A DNA stretch of 64,000 nt from Nitrobacter hamburgensis X14 (lineage in GTDB: Bacteria; Pseudomonadota; Alphaproteobacteria; Rhizobiales; Xanthobacteraceae): contig NC_007964.1 of the NCBI RefSeq assembly GCF_000013885.1, positions 3,706,001 to 3,770,000 on the forward strand. The letters run 5' to 3'. The notes below the pieces were generated by a model. It was not told the DNA's origin. It ran no database searches and saw only the letters and a program-made list of their open reading frames with translations. Positions 17,331 through 25,748 of the stretch are shown in pieces. The position numbers and the translations under genes are program-made. Within the stretch, counting starts at the first letter, position 1. Each line of letters opens with the position of its first letter.

Positions 17331-17394
17331 TGGACTCTCGCACGCGCGCCGCGTCCCTGCTGCTTCAGCGCATCGACGCGCCCCGCATCGGTCG

Positions 17395-18942
17395 TCACAT
17401 CTGCACTTCGATCTGGCGCGGCCCCTTTTCGGCAATTGCCCTGGCAAGCGCCTCGTTGAAGTCGTCCGCGGTCGTCACGGCTCGCCCCGGCACGCCCATG
17501 CCCCTGGCAAGCGCCACCCAGTCGAGCGCCGGGCGGTCGAGGCTCAGCATGTCCATCGCCCGCCGGCCCGGCTCGCCGGCGCCGACGCCCTCGAACTCGC
17601 CGTGCAAAATCCGATAGATTCGATTCGAGAAAACGATCGTGGTGACGTCGAGCCCTTCGCGCGCCTGCGTCCACAGCGATTGCAGCGTGTACATCGCGCT
17701 GCCGTCGCCGACCATGCAGATCACCTTGCGGTCGGGACAGGCGATCGCGGCGCCGGTCGCCACCGGCGTCGAAAATCCGATCGAACCGCCCATGTTCTGC
17801 AACCAGTCATGGGGCGCAGCAGAGGCGGTCGGCGGAAAGAATCCGCGCCCCGTCGTGATCGACTCGTCGACGATGATGGCGTTTTCCGGAATTGCCATCG
17901 CAATCGCCTGCGCGATGGACGCGTGGTTGAGTGGCCCCGCCGGCCACGCAATTTCCATCGGCTTTTGCGGCTTCGCATCCTGCGGCCTGGCGCCAACAGC
18001 ACCCGCCAGCGCTTCAAGCGCGGCCACCGAGTCTTCGCCGCTCGCCGTCATGCGATGCACCTCGCAGTCCTCGGGCTTCAAGAGGCTCGGCTTGTCCGGA
18101 TAGGCAAAGAACGCGACGGGATCGTTGGCCTCGACCAGGATGATGGTCCTGAAGTCTTTAAGGACCGGCAACGCCTGCTCGATCACGTATGGGATGCGTT
18201 CGATGGAAAAGCGGCCGCGCCCGCGCGCCATGCGCGGGTTATAGGTCTGGCCCATCACCTTGCAGCCTGTCTTGCCCGCGATACCGGCAGCCAGCGCCAG
18301 TCCCGGTTCGGTCAGCGCGCCGCCCGTGAGCAGAAGCAGAGTCTCGCCGCCGCCGCCGCGCAGGATCTTGGCTGCGGTATCGACCGCCTGCGGCGAATAG
18401 CCGGCGCGCTGCGACGTCTCGGGCACCGCGGCAATGCCGTCGGCCTCGTTCCATGCGGTGTCGGCGGGCAGGATCAGCGTCGCGATCTGCGGTGGTGAAC
18501 CTTTTGCCGCCGCAATCGCCGCCGCGCCGTCGCGGGCGACCGACTTCGAATCCGGCGAGGTGCGGACCCAAGCCGACATCGGCCGGGCCAGCCCCTCGAT
18601 ATCCGAGGTCAGCGGCGCGTTGTATCCGATGTGGTAGACCGCGTGCTGACCGACGATATTGACGATACCTGAATTGGCCTTCCTGGCGTTGTGAAGGTTG
18701 GCAAGGCCATTGGCGAGACCCGGACCGAGATGCAGCAGGGTGCAGGCCGGCGTGCCCTTCATGCGGAAATAGCCGTCGGCGGCGCCGGTCACCACGCCTT
18801 CGAACAGCCCGAGCACGCAGCGCATGCCCTCCACCCGGTCCAGCGCGGCGACAAAATGCATTTCCGAGGTGCCGGGATTGGCGAAGCAAACGTCGACGCC
18901 GCCCTGAACCAGCGTTCGTACCAGGCTTTCAGCACCGTTCAT
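17395..18942 (-). CDS. ThDP-dependent enzyme of the acetolactate synthase large-subunit type
   Basis: The 515-residue protein has the three-domain layout of thiamine diphosphate enzymes. The catalytic Glu is E48 (GLFEGVVTGAADGY); the C-terminal cofactor motif GDGSAMYTLQ starts at residue 412 and ends with VFSN. Genomes usually label this subgroup 'acetolactate synthase large subunit', but there is no small subunit and no branched-chain amino acid gene nearby, and it is shorter than true IlvB proteins (about 570-600). It may be a benzoylformate- or phosphonopyruvate-type decarboxylase. The fold is certain; the substrate is not. Confidence 0.75.
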   Translation of the reverse strand: MNGAESLVRTLVQGGVDVCFANPGTSEMHFVAALDRVEGMRCVLGLFEGVVTGAADGYFRMKGTPACTLLHLGPGLANGLANLHNARKANSGIVNIVGQHAVYHIGYNAPLTSDIEGLARPMSAWVRTSPDSKSVARDGAAAIAAAKGSPPQIATLILPADTAWNEADGIAAVPETSQRAGYSPQAVDTAAKILRGGGGETLLLLTGGALTEPGLALAAGIAGKTGCKVMGQTYNPRMARGRGRFSIERIPYVIEQALPVLKDFRTIILVEANDPVAFFAYPDKPSLLKPEDCEVHRMTASGEDSVAALEALAGAVGARPQDAKPQKPMEIAWPAGPLNHASIAQAIAMAIPENAIIVDESITTGRGFFPPTASAAPHDWLQNMGGSIGFSTPVATGAAIACPDRKVICMVGDGSAMYTLQSLWTQAREGLDVTTIVFSNRIYRILHGEFEGVGAGEPGRRAMDMLSLDRPALDWVALARGMGVPGRAVTTADDFNEALARAIAEKGPRQIEVQM

Positions 18943-19182
18943 CCTTCTGCTCCCGCTCGTGCCTTTCCGGTCGAATCGAGATCAGCTTTGTTCCAGCCGC
19001 GCGTCAAGGATTGGCGCGCATGGCTACCATCATGGCGGCTGGCGTTCCCGCATGAAGAACTCGGAGGTTGATACTTTTTCGCAACGTCGGCGCGGGAAGA
19101 ACCCTCCTCACGCGGCTGCGGCTTGCGAAATCGGAAGAATTGTGGCCTGTCTCGCCATGAAATTGATCGATGCGAGGAAATA

Positions 19183-19746
19183 ATGACGCGTGTTTTGGCT
19201 CTTTTGATTGCCGCCGCCTTTGTTTTCAATGCGAAGTCCGCCTTCGCGCAGTACGTCGATACGCGCGGCTTCATGGATTTCGGCCCCAGTTTTACATCCG
19301 CAAATCCGATCCCGCGACAGCTTGTCCATTTTCAGAGCCGGTATGCGCCGGGCACCATCGTCATCAGCACCGGCGAGCGGCGGCTCTATCTCGTCCTCCC
19401 CGACGGCCAGGCGCTGAGGTACGGCATCGGCGTCGGCCGCGACGGCTTCCGCTGGGGCGGCGTCCACCGCATCACCGCCAAGAAAGAATGGCCGAGCTGG
19501 ACCCCGCCCGCACAGATGCTGCGCCGGCGTCCCGATCTGCCGCGCCACATGAAAGGCGGCATCGACAATCCGCTTGGCGCGCGCGCGCTGTATCTCGGCT
19601 CGACGCTCTACCGCATCCACGGCTCCAACGAACCGGAGACGATCGGTCATGCGGTGTCCTCCGGTTGCTTCCGCATGACGAACGAAGATGTAAAGGACCT
19701 TTATGACCGCGTGTCGGTCGGCACAACGGTTGTCGTCAAGAACTAG
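19183..19746 (+). CDS. L,D-transpeptidase (YkuD / ErfK family)
   Basis: These periplasmic enzymes form 3-3 peptidoglycan crosslinks or attach proteins to peptidoglycan through an active-site cysteine. The 187-residue product has a signal peptide ending AFA (about residue 22) and one YkuD domain with H146 (YRIHGSNEP) and catalytic C162 in SSGCFRM. The ATG at 19183 follows GCGAGGAAATA. The stop codon TAG is part of a CTAG that begins a dispersed repeat, so the last codons may have been fixed by repeat insertion. The TAG-repeat junction is the same as those at 25748 and 53446. Confidence 0.85.
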   Translation: MTRVLALLIAAAFVFNAKSAFAQYVDTRGFMDFGPSFTSANPIPRQLVHFQSRYAPGTIVISTGERRLYLVLPDGQALRYGIGVGRDGFRWGGVHRITAKKEWPSWTPPAQMLRRRPDLPRHMKGGIDNPLGARALYLGSTLYRIHGSNEPETIGHAVSSGCFRMTNEDVKDLYDRVSVGTTVVVKN

Positions 19747-19877
19747 AGCGTTTTCGAGCGAAGCATGTCCTCGGGCTTGACCCGAGGATGGATACCGGTT
19801 CGCGTGAAGAAAACGCGTCAAATCAAAATCCTTGAGCCTTTTCGCATCTGATGGAATCAGAAGAGAAAAGGCTCAAG
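19744..19877 (+). repeat. Dispersed repeat family A, copy A1 (intact head)
   Basis: The element starts TAGAGCGTTTTCGAGCG, continues with a central palindrome built on CTCGGG...CCCGAG and a conserved GGATACCGGTTCGCG, and ends in a hairpin (CTTGAGCC ... GGCTCAAG, ending 19877). The head TAG is the stop codon of the preceding gene. Five other copies occur in this window at 27051, 31352, 37434, 54749 and 62538. Confidence 0.8.
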
Positions 19878-19963
19878 GAGGGGGCAGCGGAACGTAACAT
19901 CGGCAGGAATGCGCGCTCGAACGTAGCCTTTGTGCCCGCGCGGGTTGAGGGAACCCCGCCGTG

Positions 19964-20776
19964 ATGCATTCAGCTTTCCCGCGCAAGGTTGTCGCCGCCA
20001 CCCTGATCGGAGCGGCGCTGTGCGCGCCCGCCGCCTTGCATCCCGCCATCGCAGAGGTTGCGGGTGTCACCGCGCGCCAGCACGCCGAGCGAAGGACGTT
20101 CACCGACAGCGAGATTCTCGACGGGTTCTTCAAAATCGCCTTCGGCGCCGAGTACCATCTCGCCGGCCGGGTCGACCGCATCCGCAAATACGCCGGACCG
20201 GTGCGCGTGATCGCAGACGGCGTCAATCGTGCCGACCGCAAGGCGCAACTCGCGAAAGTGGTCGCCGATATCGCACGGCGCGTTCGGCATCTCGACATCG
20301 CCATGGCCGACAGCGCCGCCGCCGCCGCCAACGTCACCGTCCGGCTGGTTCGCGACCGCGACCTCCATCGCACCATCGCCGCGTTCTATGGCGCCAAGCG
20401 GGCTCGCGAGATTCGCAGGTCGCTCGACCCTCAATGCCTGTCCGGTTTCCGCAAGAACGAGAAATACGAGATCCAGCATTCCGACGTGGTCCTGACCGTC
20501 GATAACGGCAACTTCATTTTCCTCGACTGCGCCTATGAAGAACTGCTGCAATCGCTGGGACCGATCAACGACACCGATTCGGTGCCGTGGACCATGTTCA
20601 ACGACGGTGTCCAGATGGGTTTCTTCGACATCTACGACCAGTACATCCTCAACATCCTCTACGATCCGCGCATCAAGGCCGGCATGACCGTGCAGGAGAC
20701 CAAGGCGGTGTTGCCGCAGGTCATGATCGATGTGCGGGCATGGGTTGCGAAGGTCAACGACCTGCCGCTGGAGTGA
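19964..20776 (+). CDS. DUF2927-type exported protein
   Basis: The 270-residue product has a signal peptide (about 1-30, ending AIA) and a body resembling the DUF2927 family, with ILDGFFKIAFGAEYH near the N-terminus and the typical CAYEELLQSLGPINDTDSVPWTMFNDG and YDQYILNILYDPRIKAGMT. Two Cys residues in the mature part could form a disulfide. The family is uncharacterised. GTG (19961) and ATG (19964) are adjacent; I use the ATG. It follows repeat A1 on the same strand. Confidence 0.65.
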   Translation: MHSAFPRKVVAATLIGAALCAPAALHPAIAEVAGVTARQHAERRTFTDSEILDGFFKIAFGAEYHLAGRVDRIRKYAGPVRVIADGVNRADRKAQLAKVVADIARRVRHLDIAMADSAAAAANVTVRLVRDRDLHRTIAAFYGAKRAREIRRSLDPQCLSGFRKNEKYEIQHSDVVLTVDNGNFIFLDCAYEELLQSLGPINDTDSVPWTMFNDGVQMGFFDIYDQYILNILYDPRIKAGMTVQETKAVLPQVMIDVRAWVAKVNDLPLE

Positions 20777-20835
20777 TACGAATTGCAAAGCCGGGTGCGA
20801 ACGTTGCGTTGCATCCGACCGGCTTTTGCTCTCAC

Positions 20836-20952
20836 CGTCATGCCAGGACTTGATCCGGGCATCCATCTGCTCATGTCATTAAAGGATGGATTGCCGGGCA
20901 GAGGCAAGCGGAAGCGACGCCGTTCTTCGAACGGCTATGCCCGGCAATGACG
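20836..20952. repeat. Dispersed repeat family D, copy D1
   Basis: A palindromic element with outer arms CGTCATGCC ... GGCAATGACG, inner GATCCGGGCATCC and ATTGCCGGGC. A shorter relative, D2, lies at 50359-50436. Both lie downstream of plus-strand genes, which fits an intergenic transcript-end element. Such elements are common in this bacterial group. Confidence 0.65.
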
Positions 20953-20981
20953 CGCAAAACGTCCGTCAGTATACCTGACGC

Positions 20982-22157
20982 TTACGCGGTCTTCTCGAAC
21001 AGCTCGCGGCCGATCAGCATTCGGCGGATTTCGCTGGTGCCGGCGCCGATTTCATAGAGCTTGGCGTCACGCAACAGGCGTCCGGTCGGATAGTCGTTGA
21101 TGTAGCCGTTGCCGCCGAGCAACTGGATCGCATCCAGCGCGCACTGCGTCGCCTTCTCGGCTGCGTAAAGGATCGCCCCTGCCGCGTCCTCGCGCGTGGT
21201 CTCGCCGCGATCGCAAGCCTTCGCCACCGCATAGACATAGGCGCGGCACGCATTCATGGTGACATACATATCGGCGACCTTGCCCTGCACGAGCTGGAAG
21301 CTGCCGATCGGCTGCCCGAACTGCCGGCGCTCGTGGACATAAGGCATCACCACGTCCATGCAGGCCTGCATGATGCCGAGCGGACCGGCGGCGAGCACGG
21401 CGCGCTCGTAATCGAGACCGGACATCAGGACGTTGATGCCGCTGCCGACCTCGCCGAGCACATTCTCCTCGGGCACCTCGCAATCCTCGAACACCAGTTC
21501 ACAGGTGTCGGAACCGCGCATGCCGAGCTTGTCGAGCTTCTGCGCGGTCGAAAATCCCTTCAGGCCCTTTTCGATGACAAAGGCGGTGATGCCGCGCGAT
21601 CCCGCCGCGATATCGGTCTTGACGTAGACCACCAGCGTTTCGGCGATGGTCCCGTTGGTGATCCACATCTTGCTGCCGTTGAGGACGTAGCGGTCGCCCT
21701 TCTTGTCCGCTCGGGTCTTCATCGAGACCACGTCCGACCCGACGCCCGGCTCCGACATCGCCAGCGCGCCGACGTTCTCGCCCGAAATCAGCTTCGGCAG
21801 GTATTTGCGCTTCTGCGCCTCGCTGCCGTTGCGGCGCAATTGATTGATGCAGAGATTGGAGTGCGCGCCATAGGACAATCCGACAGAAGCCGAACCGCGC
21901 GAGATTTCCTCCATGGCGATGCAGTGTTCGAGGTAGCCGAGACCGGCGCCGCCATAGTCCTCCTCGACCGTAATGCCGTGAAGACCGAGCGCGCCAAGTT
22001 TGGGCCAGAGGTCGCGCGGGAACTTGTTGGTCTTGTCGATCTCGGCCGCGCGCGGCGCGATCTCGTTTTCGGAAAAATCGCGGACCGTCTCGCGGATCGC
22101 ATCGGCGGTTTCGCCGAGGTCGAAATTGAATGCACCAGGAGCGTTGGAACCGGTCAC
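20982..22157 (-). CDS. ivd: Isovaleryl-CoA dehydrogenase
   Basis: This flavoprotein oxidises isovaleryl-CoA to 3-methylcrotonyl-CoA in leucine breakdown and passes electrons to ETF. The 391-residue protein is a full acyl-CoA dehydrogenase with the FAD/substrate segments AMSEPGVGSDVVSMKTRA and WITNGTIAETLVVY. The candidate catalytic base is E251 in SGLDYERAVLAAGPLGIMQ, the position used by isovaleryl- rather than medium-chain enzymes. It also has QLLGGNGYINDYPTGRLLRDAKLYEIGAGTSEIRR. The other leucine-degradation genes (methylcrotonyl-CoA carboxylase) are not in this window. Confidence 0.9.
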   Translation of the reverse strand: MTGSNAPGAFNFDLGETADAIRETVRDFSENEIAPRAAEIDKTNKFPRDLWPKLGALGLHGITVEEDYGGAGLGYLEHCIAMEEISRGSASVGLSYGAHSNLCINQLRRNGSEAQKRKYLPKLISGENVGALAMSEPGVGSDVVSMKTRADKKGDRYVLNGSKMWITNGTIAETLVVYVKTDIAAGSRGITAFVIEKGLKGFSTAQKLDKLGMRGSDTCELVFEDCEVPEENVLGEVGSGINVLMSGLDYERAVLAAGPLGIMQACMDVVMPYVHERRQFGQPIGSFQLVQGKVADMYVTMNACRAYVYAVAKACDRGETTREDAAGAILYAAEKATQCALDAIQLLGGNGYINDYPTGRLLRDAKLYEIGAGTSEIRRMLIGRELFEKTA

Positions 22158-22344
22158 GCGAAGCCTCCCGTGGTCGCGACCGGAGACCGATCGTGTTTAT
22201 TCCAGGAGCGACCATGCCACGGAGCGTTGACGGAGAGAAGAGGCCGGCCTCTTTCGTCAATGCCTCTATGATGCGAGCGCGCGATGCGTCCGTGACCTTG
22301 CGGGTCGCGACGCCTGCATCATCCCGCTCCGCTTCGTAAAAAGC

Positions 22345-23019
22345 TCAGGCCAAGACGAGATCGAACACGGCCGTATAATGACAGGCTGCACCGAGCAGGA
22401 CGAACGAATGCCAGATGGCGTTCTGGAAGCGGAGCCGCCGCCAGGTGTGGAAGATCACACCGAAGCTGTAGAGTGCCCCGCCCACGACCACAAACCACAG
22501 GGCTGTCGCGGACAGCGACGGCACCACGTCGTCGTAGATCGTGATGCCGCTCCACCCCATCACCAGATAGAGAACGACCGACAGCCGGTCGAACCGGCCC
22601 GGCAGAACCAGTTTGAGCGCCACTCCGATCATCGCTACGCACCAGACTCCGATCAGTAGAGCGAGCGCAAATGCGTTGTCCTTCACCTGCATGATGAACG
22701 GCGTGTAGGTCGCCGCGATCAGAACGTAGATCGCGGAATGATCGAAGCGGCGCAGCAGCCATTTCCGCGGCGACACCGGCCAGAGGTTGTAGGTCGCGGA
22801 CAATACCAGCATGGTCATCAGGCCGGCGACGTAGATGGACACGACCGCCACGTCGCGGCCGGCATAAACCGCGGTGAGCACGATCAGCACCGTGGCCGCG
22901 ATCAATCCGGCGAGGACGCCAAGCACATGCACGACGCCGTCGGCGATCAGTTCGGCGCGGTCGTAATTCCAGCGGATCGCGCCGGCCATGGCATTCGCGG
23001 GGTCGGTTTGCAACGTCAC
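22345..23019 (-). CDS. Hemolysin III / TrhA-type seven-helix membrane protein
   Basis: About 224 residues with seven hydrophobic segments and family landmarks: ELIADGVVHVLGVLAGL near the start, FDHSAIYVLIAATYTPF in the middle, and FGVIFHTWRRLRFQNAIWHSFVLLGAACHYTAVFDLVL at the end. The Asp/His residues in these stretches form the metal site of the PAQR/HlyIII superfamily. Homologues influence membrane-lipid homeostasis; true haemolytic activity is doubtful. The start is uncertain: GTG 23019 used, ATG 22989 possible. It is divergent from ycjX. Confidence 0.85.
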   Translation of the reverse strand: MTLQTDPANAMAGAIRWNYDRAELIADGVVHVLGVLAGLIAATVLIVLTAVYAGRDVAVVSIYVAGLMTMLVLSATYNLWPVSPRKWLLRRFDHSAIYVLIAATYTPFIMQVKDNAFALALLIGVWCVAMIGVALKLVLPGRFDRLSVVLYLVMGWSGITIYDDVVPSLSATALWFVVVGGALYSFGVIFHTWRRLRFQNAIWHSFVLLGAACHYTAVFDLVLA

Positions 23020-23151
23020 CAACTCGGGTTTGGGTCTATTTTCAATGTTTTGCGCTTGCGGAAAGGCGCTACAATGGCAGCCGGTCCACCGTCAACGAAA
23101 TCTGAACACAAATGATGTACGGGTCGTCTCAAAGCCGAAACTTGATTTCTG

Positions 23152-23192
23152 CCCGAAAATCGCCACTTTCGGGTTGCCCGCACGCGATTTTC
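23152..23192. promoter_or_regulatory. Nested inverted repeats upstream of ycjX
   Basis: GAAAATCGC (23155-23163) is repeated inverted as GCGATTTTC (23184-23192), a perfect 9-bp pair. CCCGAAA and TTTCGGG also pair inside it (23152-23173). The two pairings are mutually exclusive. The element lies 44 bases upstream of the ycjX start and could be an operator or leader hairpin. No regulator is identifiable. Confidence 0.35.
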
Positions 23193-23235
23193 ACGCTGTT
23201 CCAGCCCCTAGCATTATCGTTGACATCACATCGAC

Positions 23236-24705
23236 ATGGCCTCCAGCTTTTCCGATATCGTTGAAGAAGCACGTCTGTCGGCGCGCGCGCTGCTGGATTA
23301 CGGCGAAAGCTTCTTCAACCCGACGGTGAGGCTCGGCGTCACGGGCCTGTCGCGCGCCGGCAAAACCGTATTCATCACGGCGCTGGTGCATGGCCTGTCG
23401 CGCGGCGGCCGGTTTCCCGTTTTTGAATCGCTCGCCAGCGGTCGCATCGCCCGCGCACAGCTTGCCCCGCAGCCGGACGACGCGATACCGCGGTTCAACT
23501 ATGAAAATCACGTCCAGACGCTGATCGCGGATCGGCGCTGGCCGAACTCGACGGTCGATATCAGCGAGTTGCGGCTCGTGATCGGCTATCAGGGGCAAAA
23601 CGGCACGGACCGGACGCTGACGCTGGATATCGTCGACTATCCCGGCGAATGGCTGCTCGACCTGCCGCTGCTCGACAAGAGCTATGAACAATGGTCGGCC
23701 GAGAGCCTGGCACTGTCGCGGCAACAGCCGCGCGCACGGCTCGCACAGGCATGGCACGCGCATCACGCTACGCTCCGGCCCTCGGCCCGCGAGGACGAAC
23801 AGGCGACGCTCACCGCCGCACGGCTGTTCACCGACTATCTCCGCGCCTGTCGGGACGAGCGCTTCGCCATGAGCCTGCTGCCGCCCGGCCGTTTCCTGAT
23901 GCCAGGCAACCTCGCAGGCTCGCCCGCGCTCACCTTCGCACCGCTCGATCTGCCCGCCGGCGGGATCGCGCCCGATGGATCGCTATGGACGATGATGCGG
24001 CGGCGCTACGAGGCCTACAAGGACCTCGTGGTTCGACCGTTTTTCCGCGATCACTTTTCGCGGCTCGACCGCCAGATCGTGCTGGTCGATACGCTCGCCG
24101 CTTTCAATGCCGGACCGGAAGCGCTGTACGATCTCGAGGCCGCCCTCGCCGGAATTCTGGATTGCTACCGTGTCGGCCGCAGCACCTTCCTGGGTACGCT
24201 GTTCCGGCCGCGGATCGACCGTATCCTGTTCGCCGCCACCAAGGCCGACCATCTGCATCACACCAGTCATGACCGGCTTGAGGCGATCCTGCGGCGCGTT
24301 GTGGAACGCGCCGCCTCACGGGCCGAAGTCGCCGGCGCCGCCATCGACGTCGTCGCCCTGGCGGCCGTCCGCGCCACCCGCGAGGCGCAAGTGCGGTGCG
24401 GGCGCGAAAAACTGCCGTCCATTCTCGGCACGCCCCTGGCCGGCGAAGTCGCCAATGGCCAGCCCCTTGACGGCAACACCGAGGTCGCGACATTCCCGGG
24501 CGACCTGCCCACCGATCTCAAGGGTCTTTTCAGCGGCAACGGTGCGTTCCGCGGGCTGTCCACGACGGCGGTGGACCAGGCCGATTTCCGCTTTCTGCGC
24601 TTTCGTCCCCCGCGCCTCCAAAACGACGGAACCCGCGATCCGGCTCTGCCTCATATCCGCCTCGACCGCGCGCTTCAGTTCCTGATCGGAGACCGACTGC
24701 AATGA
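23236..24705 (+). CDS. ycjX: YcjX-family P-loop NTPase
   Basis: The 489-residue protein has a Walker A loop GLSRAGKT at residues 37-44, a DxxG-like DIVDYPGEW and a GTPase-type TKAD motif, matching the YcjX (DUF463) family. In enterobacteria the gene is heat-shock induced and linked to the phage-shock region; its substrate is unknown. It overlaps ycjF by four bases (ATGA), so the two are translated together and probably form one functional unit at the membrane. Nested inverted repeats lie just upstream. Confidence 0.88.
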   Translation: MASSFSDIVEEARLSARALLDYGESFFNPTVRLGVTGLSRAGKTVFITALVHGLSRGGRFPVFESLASGRIARAQLAPQPDDAIPRFNYENHVQTLIADRRWPNSTVDISELRLVIGYQGQNGTDRTLTLDIVDYPGEWLLDLPLLDKSYEQWSAESLALSRQQPRARLAQAWHAHHATLRPSAREDEQATLTAARLFTDYLRACRDERFAMSLLPPGRFLMPGNLAGSPALTFAPLDLPAGGIAPDGSLWTMMRRRYEAYKDLVVRPFFRDHFSRLDRQIVLVDTLAAFNAGPEALYDLEAALAGILDCYRVGRSTFLGTLFRPRIDRILFAATKADHLHHTSHDRLEAILRRVVERAASRAEVAGAAIDVVALAAVRATREAQVRCGREKLPSILGTPLAGEVANGQPLDGNTEVATFPGDLPTDLKGLFSGNGAFRGLSTTAVDQADFRFLRFRPPRLQNDGTRDPALPHIRLDRALQFLIGDRLQ

Positions 24706-25748
24706 GTGAGCGATCCGGCTTGCGCCGTCCCGTCACCTTCAAGCTCGACGATCCGAATGTCGTGGTCCTGGATCCCGACGAGGAGGCGGCCCGGCCTACG
24801 CGCAGCAGCATCAGCATCACGCCGGAAGCCGAGCCGGAGCCCGAGCCCGTGTTGCTGCCGGAGGCGCCGGAGATGCCTCCGGTGCCGGCGCGGAAGGGAT
24901 TTCGCTGGGGCGTGCTGTTCTGGTCGTCTCTCGGTGGGCTCGTCGTGCTCGGTACCGTGCTCGGCGCAATAAACCTGATCCACGACCTGTTTGCACGCAA
25001 CGAGACGCTCGGCTTCCTCGGGCTGGTGCTGGCGGCGCTGTTCGTGGTTGCATCGATCGTCATCGCGGCGCGCGAGATCGCGGGCCTTGCCCGTCTCTCC
25101 ACCATCGAAAACATGCATCGGCGCGCGCTGGCCGCAATCGCGGCCGACGATCGCAAGGGAGCCGATGCGGTCGTCCGCGATCTGGTGAAGCTCGCCCACG
25201 ACAACCCGCACCTTGCGCGGGCGCGGGCCACGCTGCGGAGCCACGGCTCCGACATCATCGATGGCGCCGATCTGGTGCGGCTCGCCGAACGCGAGCTGAT
25301 GGCTCCGCTGGATCAGGAAGCACGCCGGCTGGTGTCGGTGGCGGCGCAGCGCGTGTCGATCGTGACCGCGATCAGCCCCCGCGCCGTGGTGGATGTGCTG
25401 TTCGTATTCGCTGCGGCGATGCGGCTGGTGCGGCAGCTCGCGCGCCTGTATGGCGGAAGGCCCGGCACGCTCGGAATGATCCGCCTGATTCGCCACGTCA
25501 TAGCGCATCTCGCCATCACCGGCGGCATGGCGGCCAGCGACACGGTGATCCAGCAAATGCTCGGCCAGGGCATCGTCGCGAAGCTGTCGACGCGTCTGGG
25601 CGAAGGCGTCCTCAACGGATTGCTGACCGCGCGCCTCGGGCTGGCGGCGATCGACGTCACCCGGCCGATGCCGTTCACCGCACTGCCGCGGCCCGCGCTC
25701 GGCGATCTTGCGAAAGACCTGTTACGCAAGCGCCGCGACGACAACTAG
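24702..25748 (+). CDS. ycjF: YcjF-family (DUF697) inner-membrane protein
   Basis: The 348-residue product has a polar N-terminus rich in Pro/Glu (including a PEPEPEP stretch), two close hydrophobic segments (about 70-90 and 105-125) and a C-terminal DUF697 helical domain (about 190-345) with AISPRAVVDVLFVFAAAMRLVRQLARLYGGRPG. It pairs with YcjX. The TAG stop (25746-25748) lies within the CTAG that is the target site of IS copy 1 and was originally the head of a family A repeat, so the reading frame ends exactly at the IS boundary without loss of coding sequence. Confidence 0.85.
   Translation: MSERSGLRRPVTFKLDDPNVVVLDPDEEAARPTRSSISITPEAEPEPEPVLLPEAPEMPPVPARKGFRWGVLFWSSLGGLVVLGTVLGAINLIHDLFARNETLGFLGLVLAALFVVASIVIAAREIAGLARLSTIENMHRRALAAIAADDRKGADAVVRDLVKLAHDNPHLARARATLRSHGSDIIDGADLVRLAERELMAPLDQEARRLVSVAAQRVSIVTAISPRAVVDVLFVFAAAMRLVRQLARLYGGRPGTLGMIRLIRHVIAHLAITGGMAASDTVIQQMLGQGIVAKLSTRLGEGVLNGLLTARLGLAAIDVTRPMPFTALPRPALGDLAKDLLRKRRDDN

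Noticed and set aside
22345..23019. Haemolysin toxin
   Set aside because: HlyIII/TrhA family members are membrane-homeostasis proteins in most bacteria. No toxin secretion genes are nearby.
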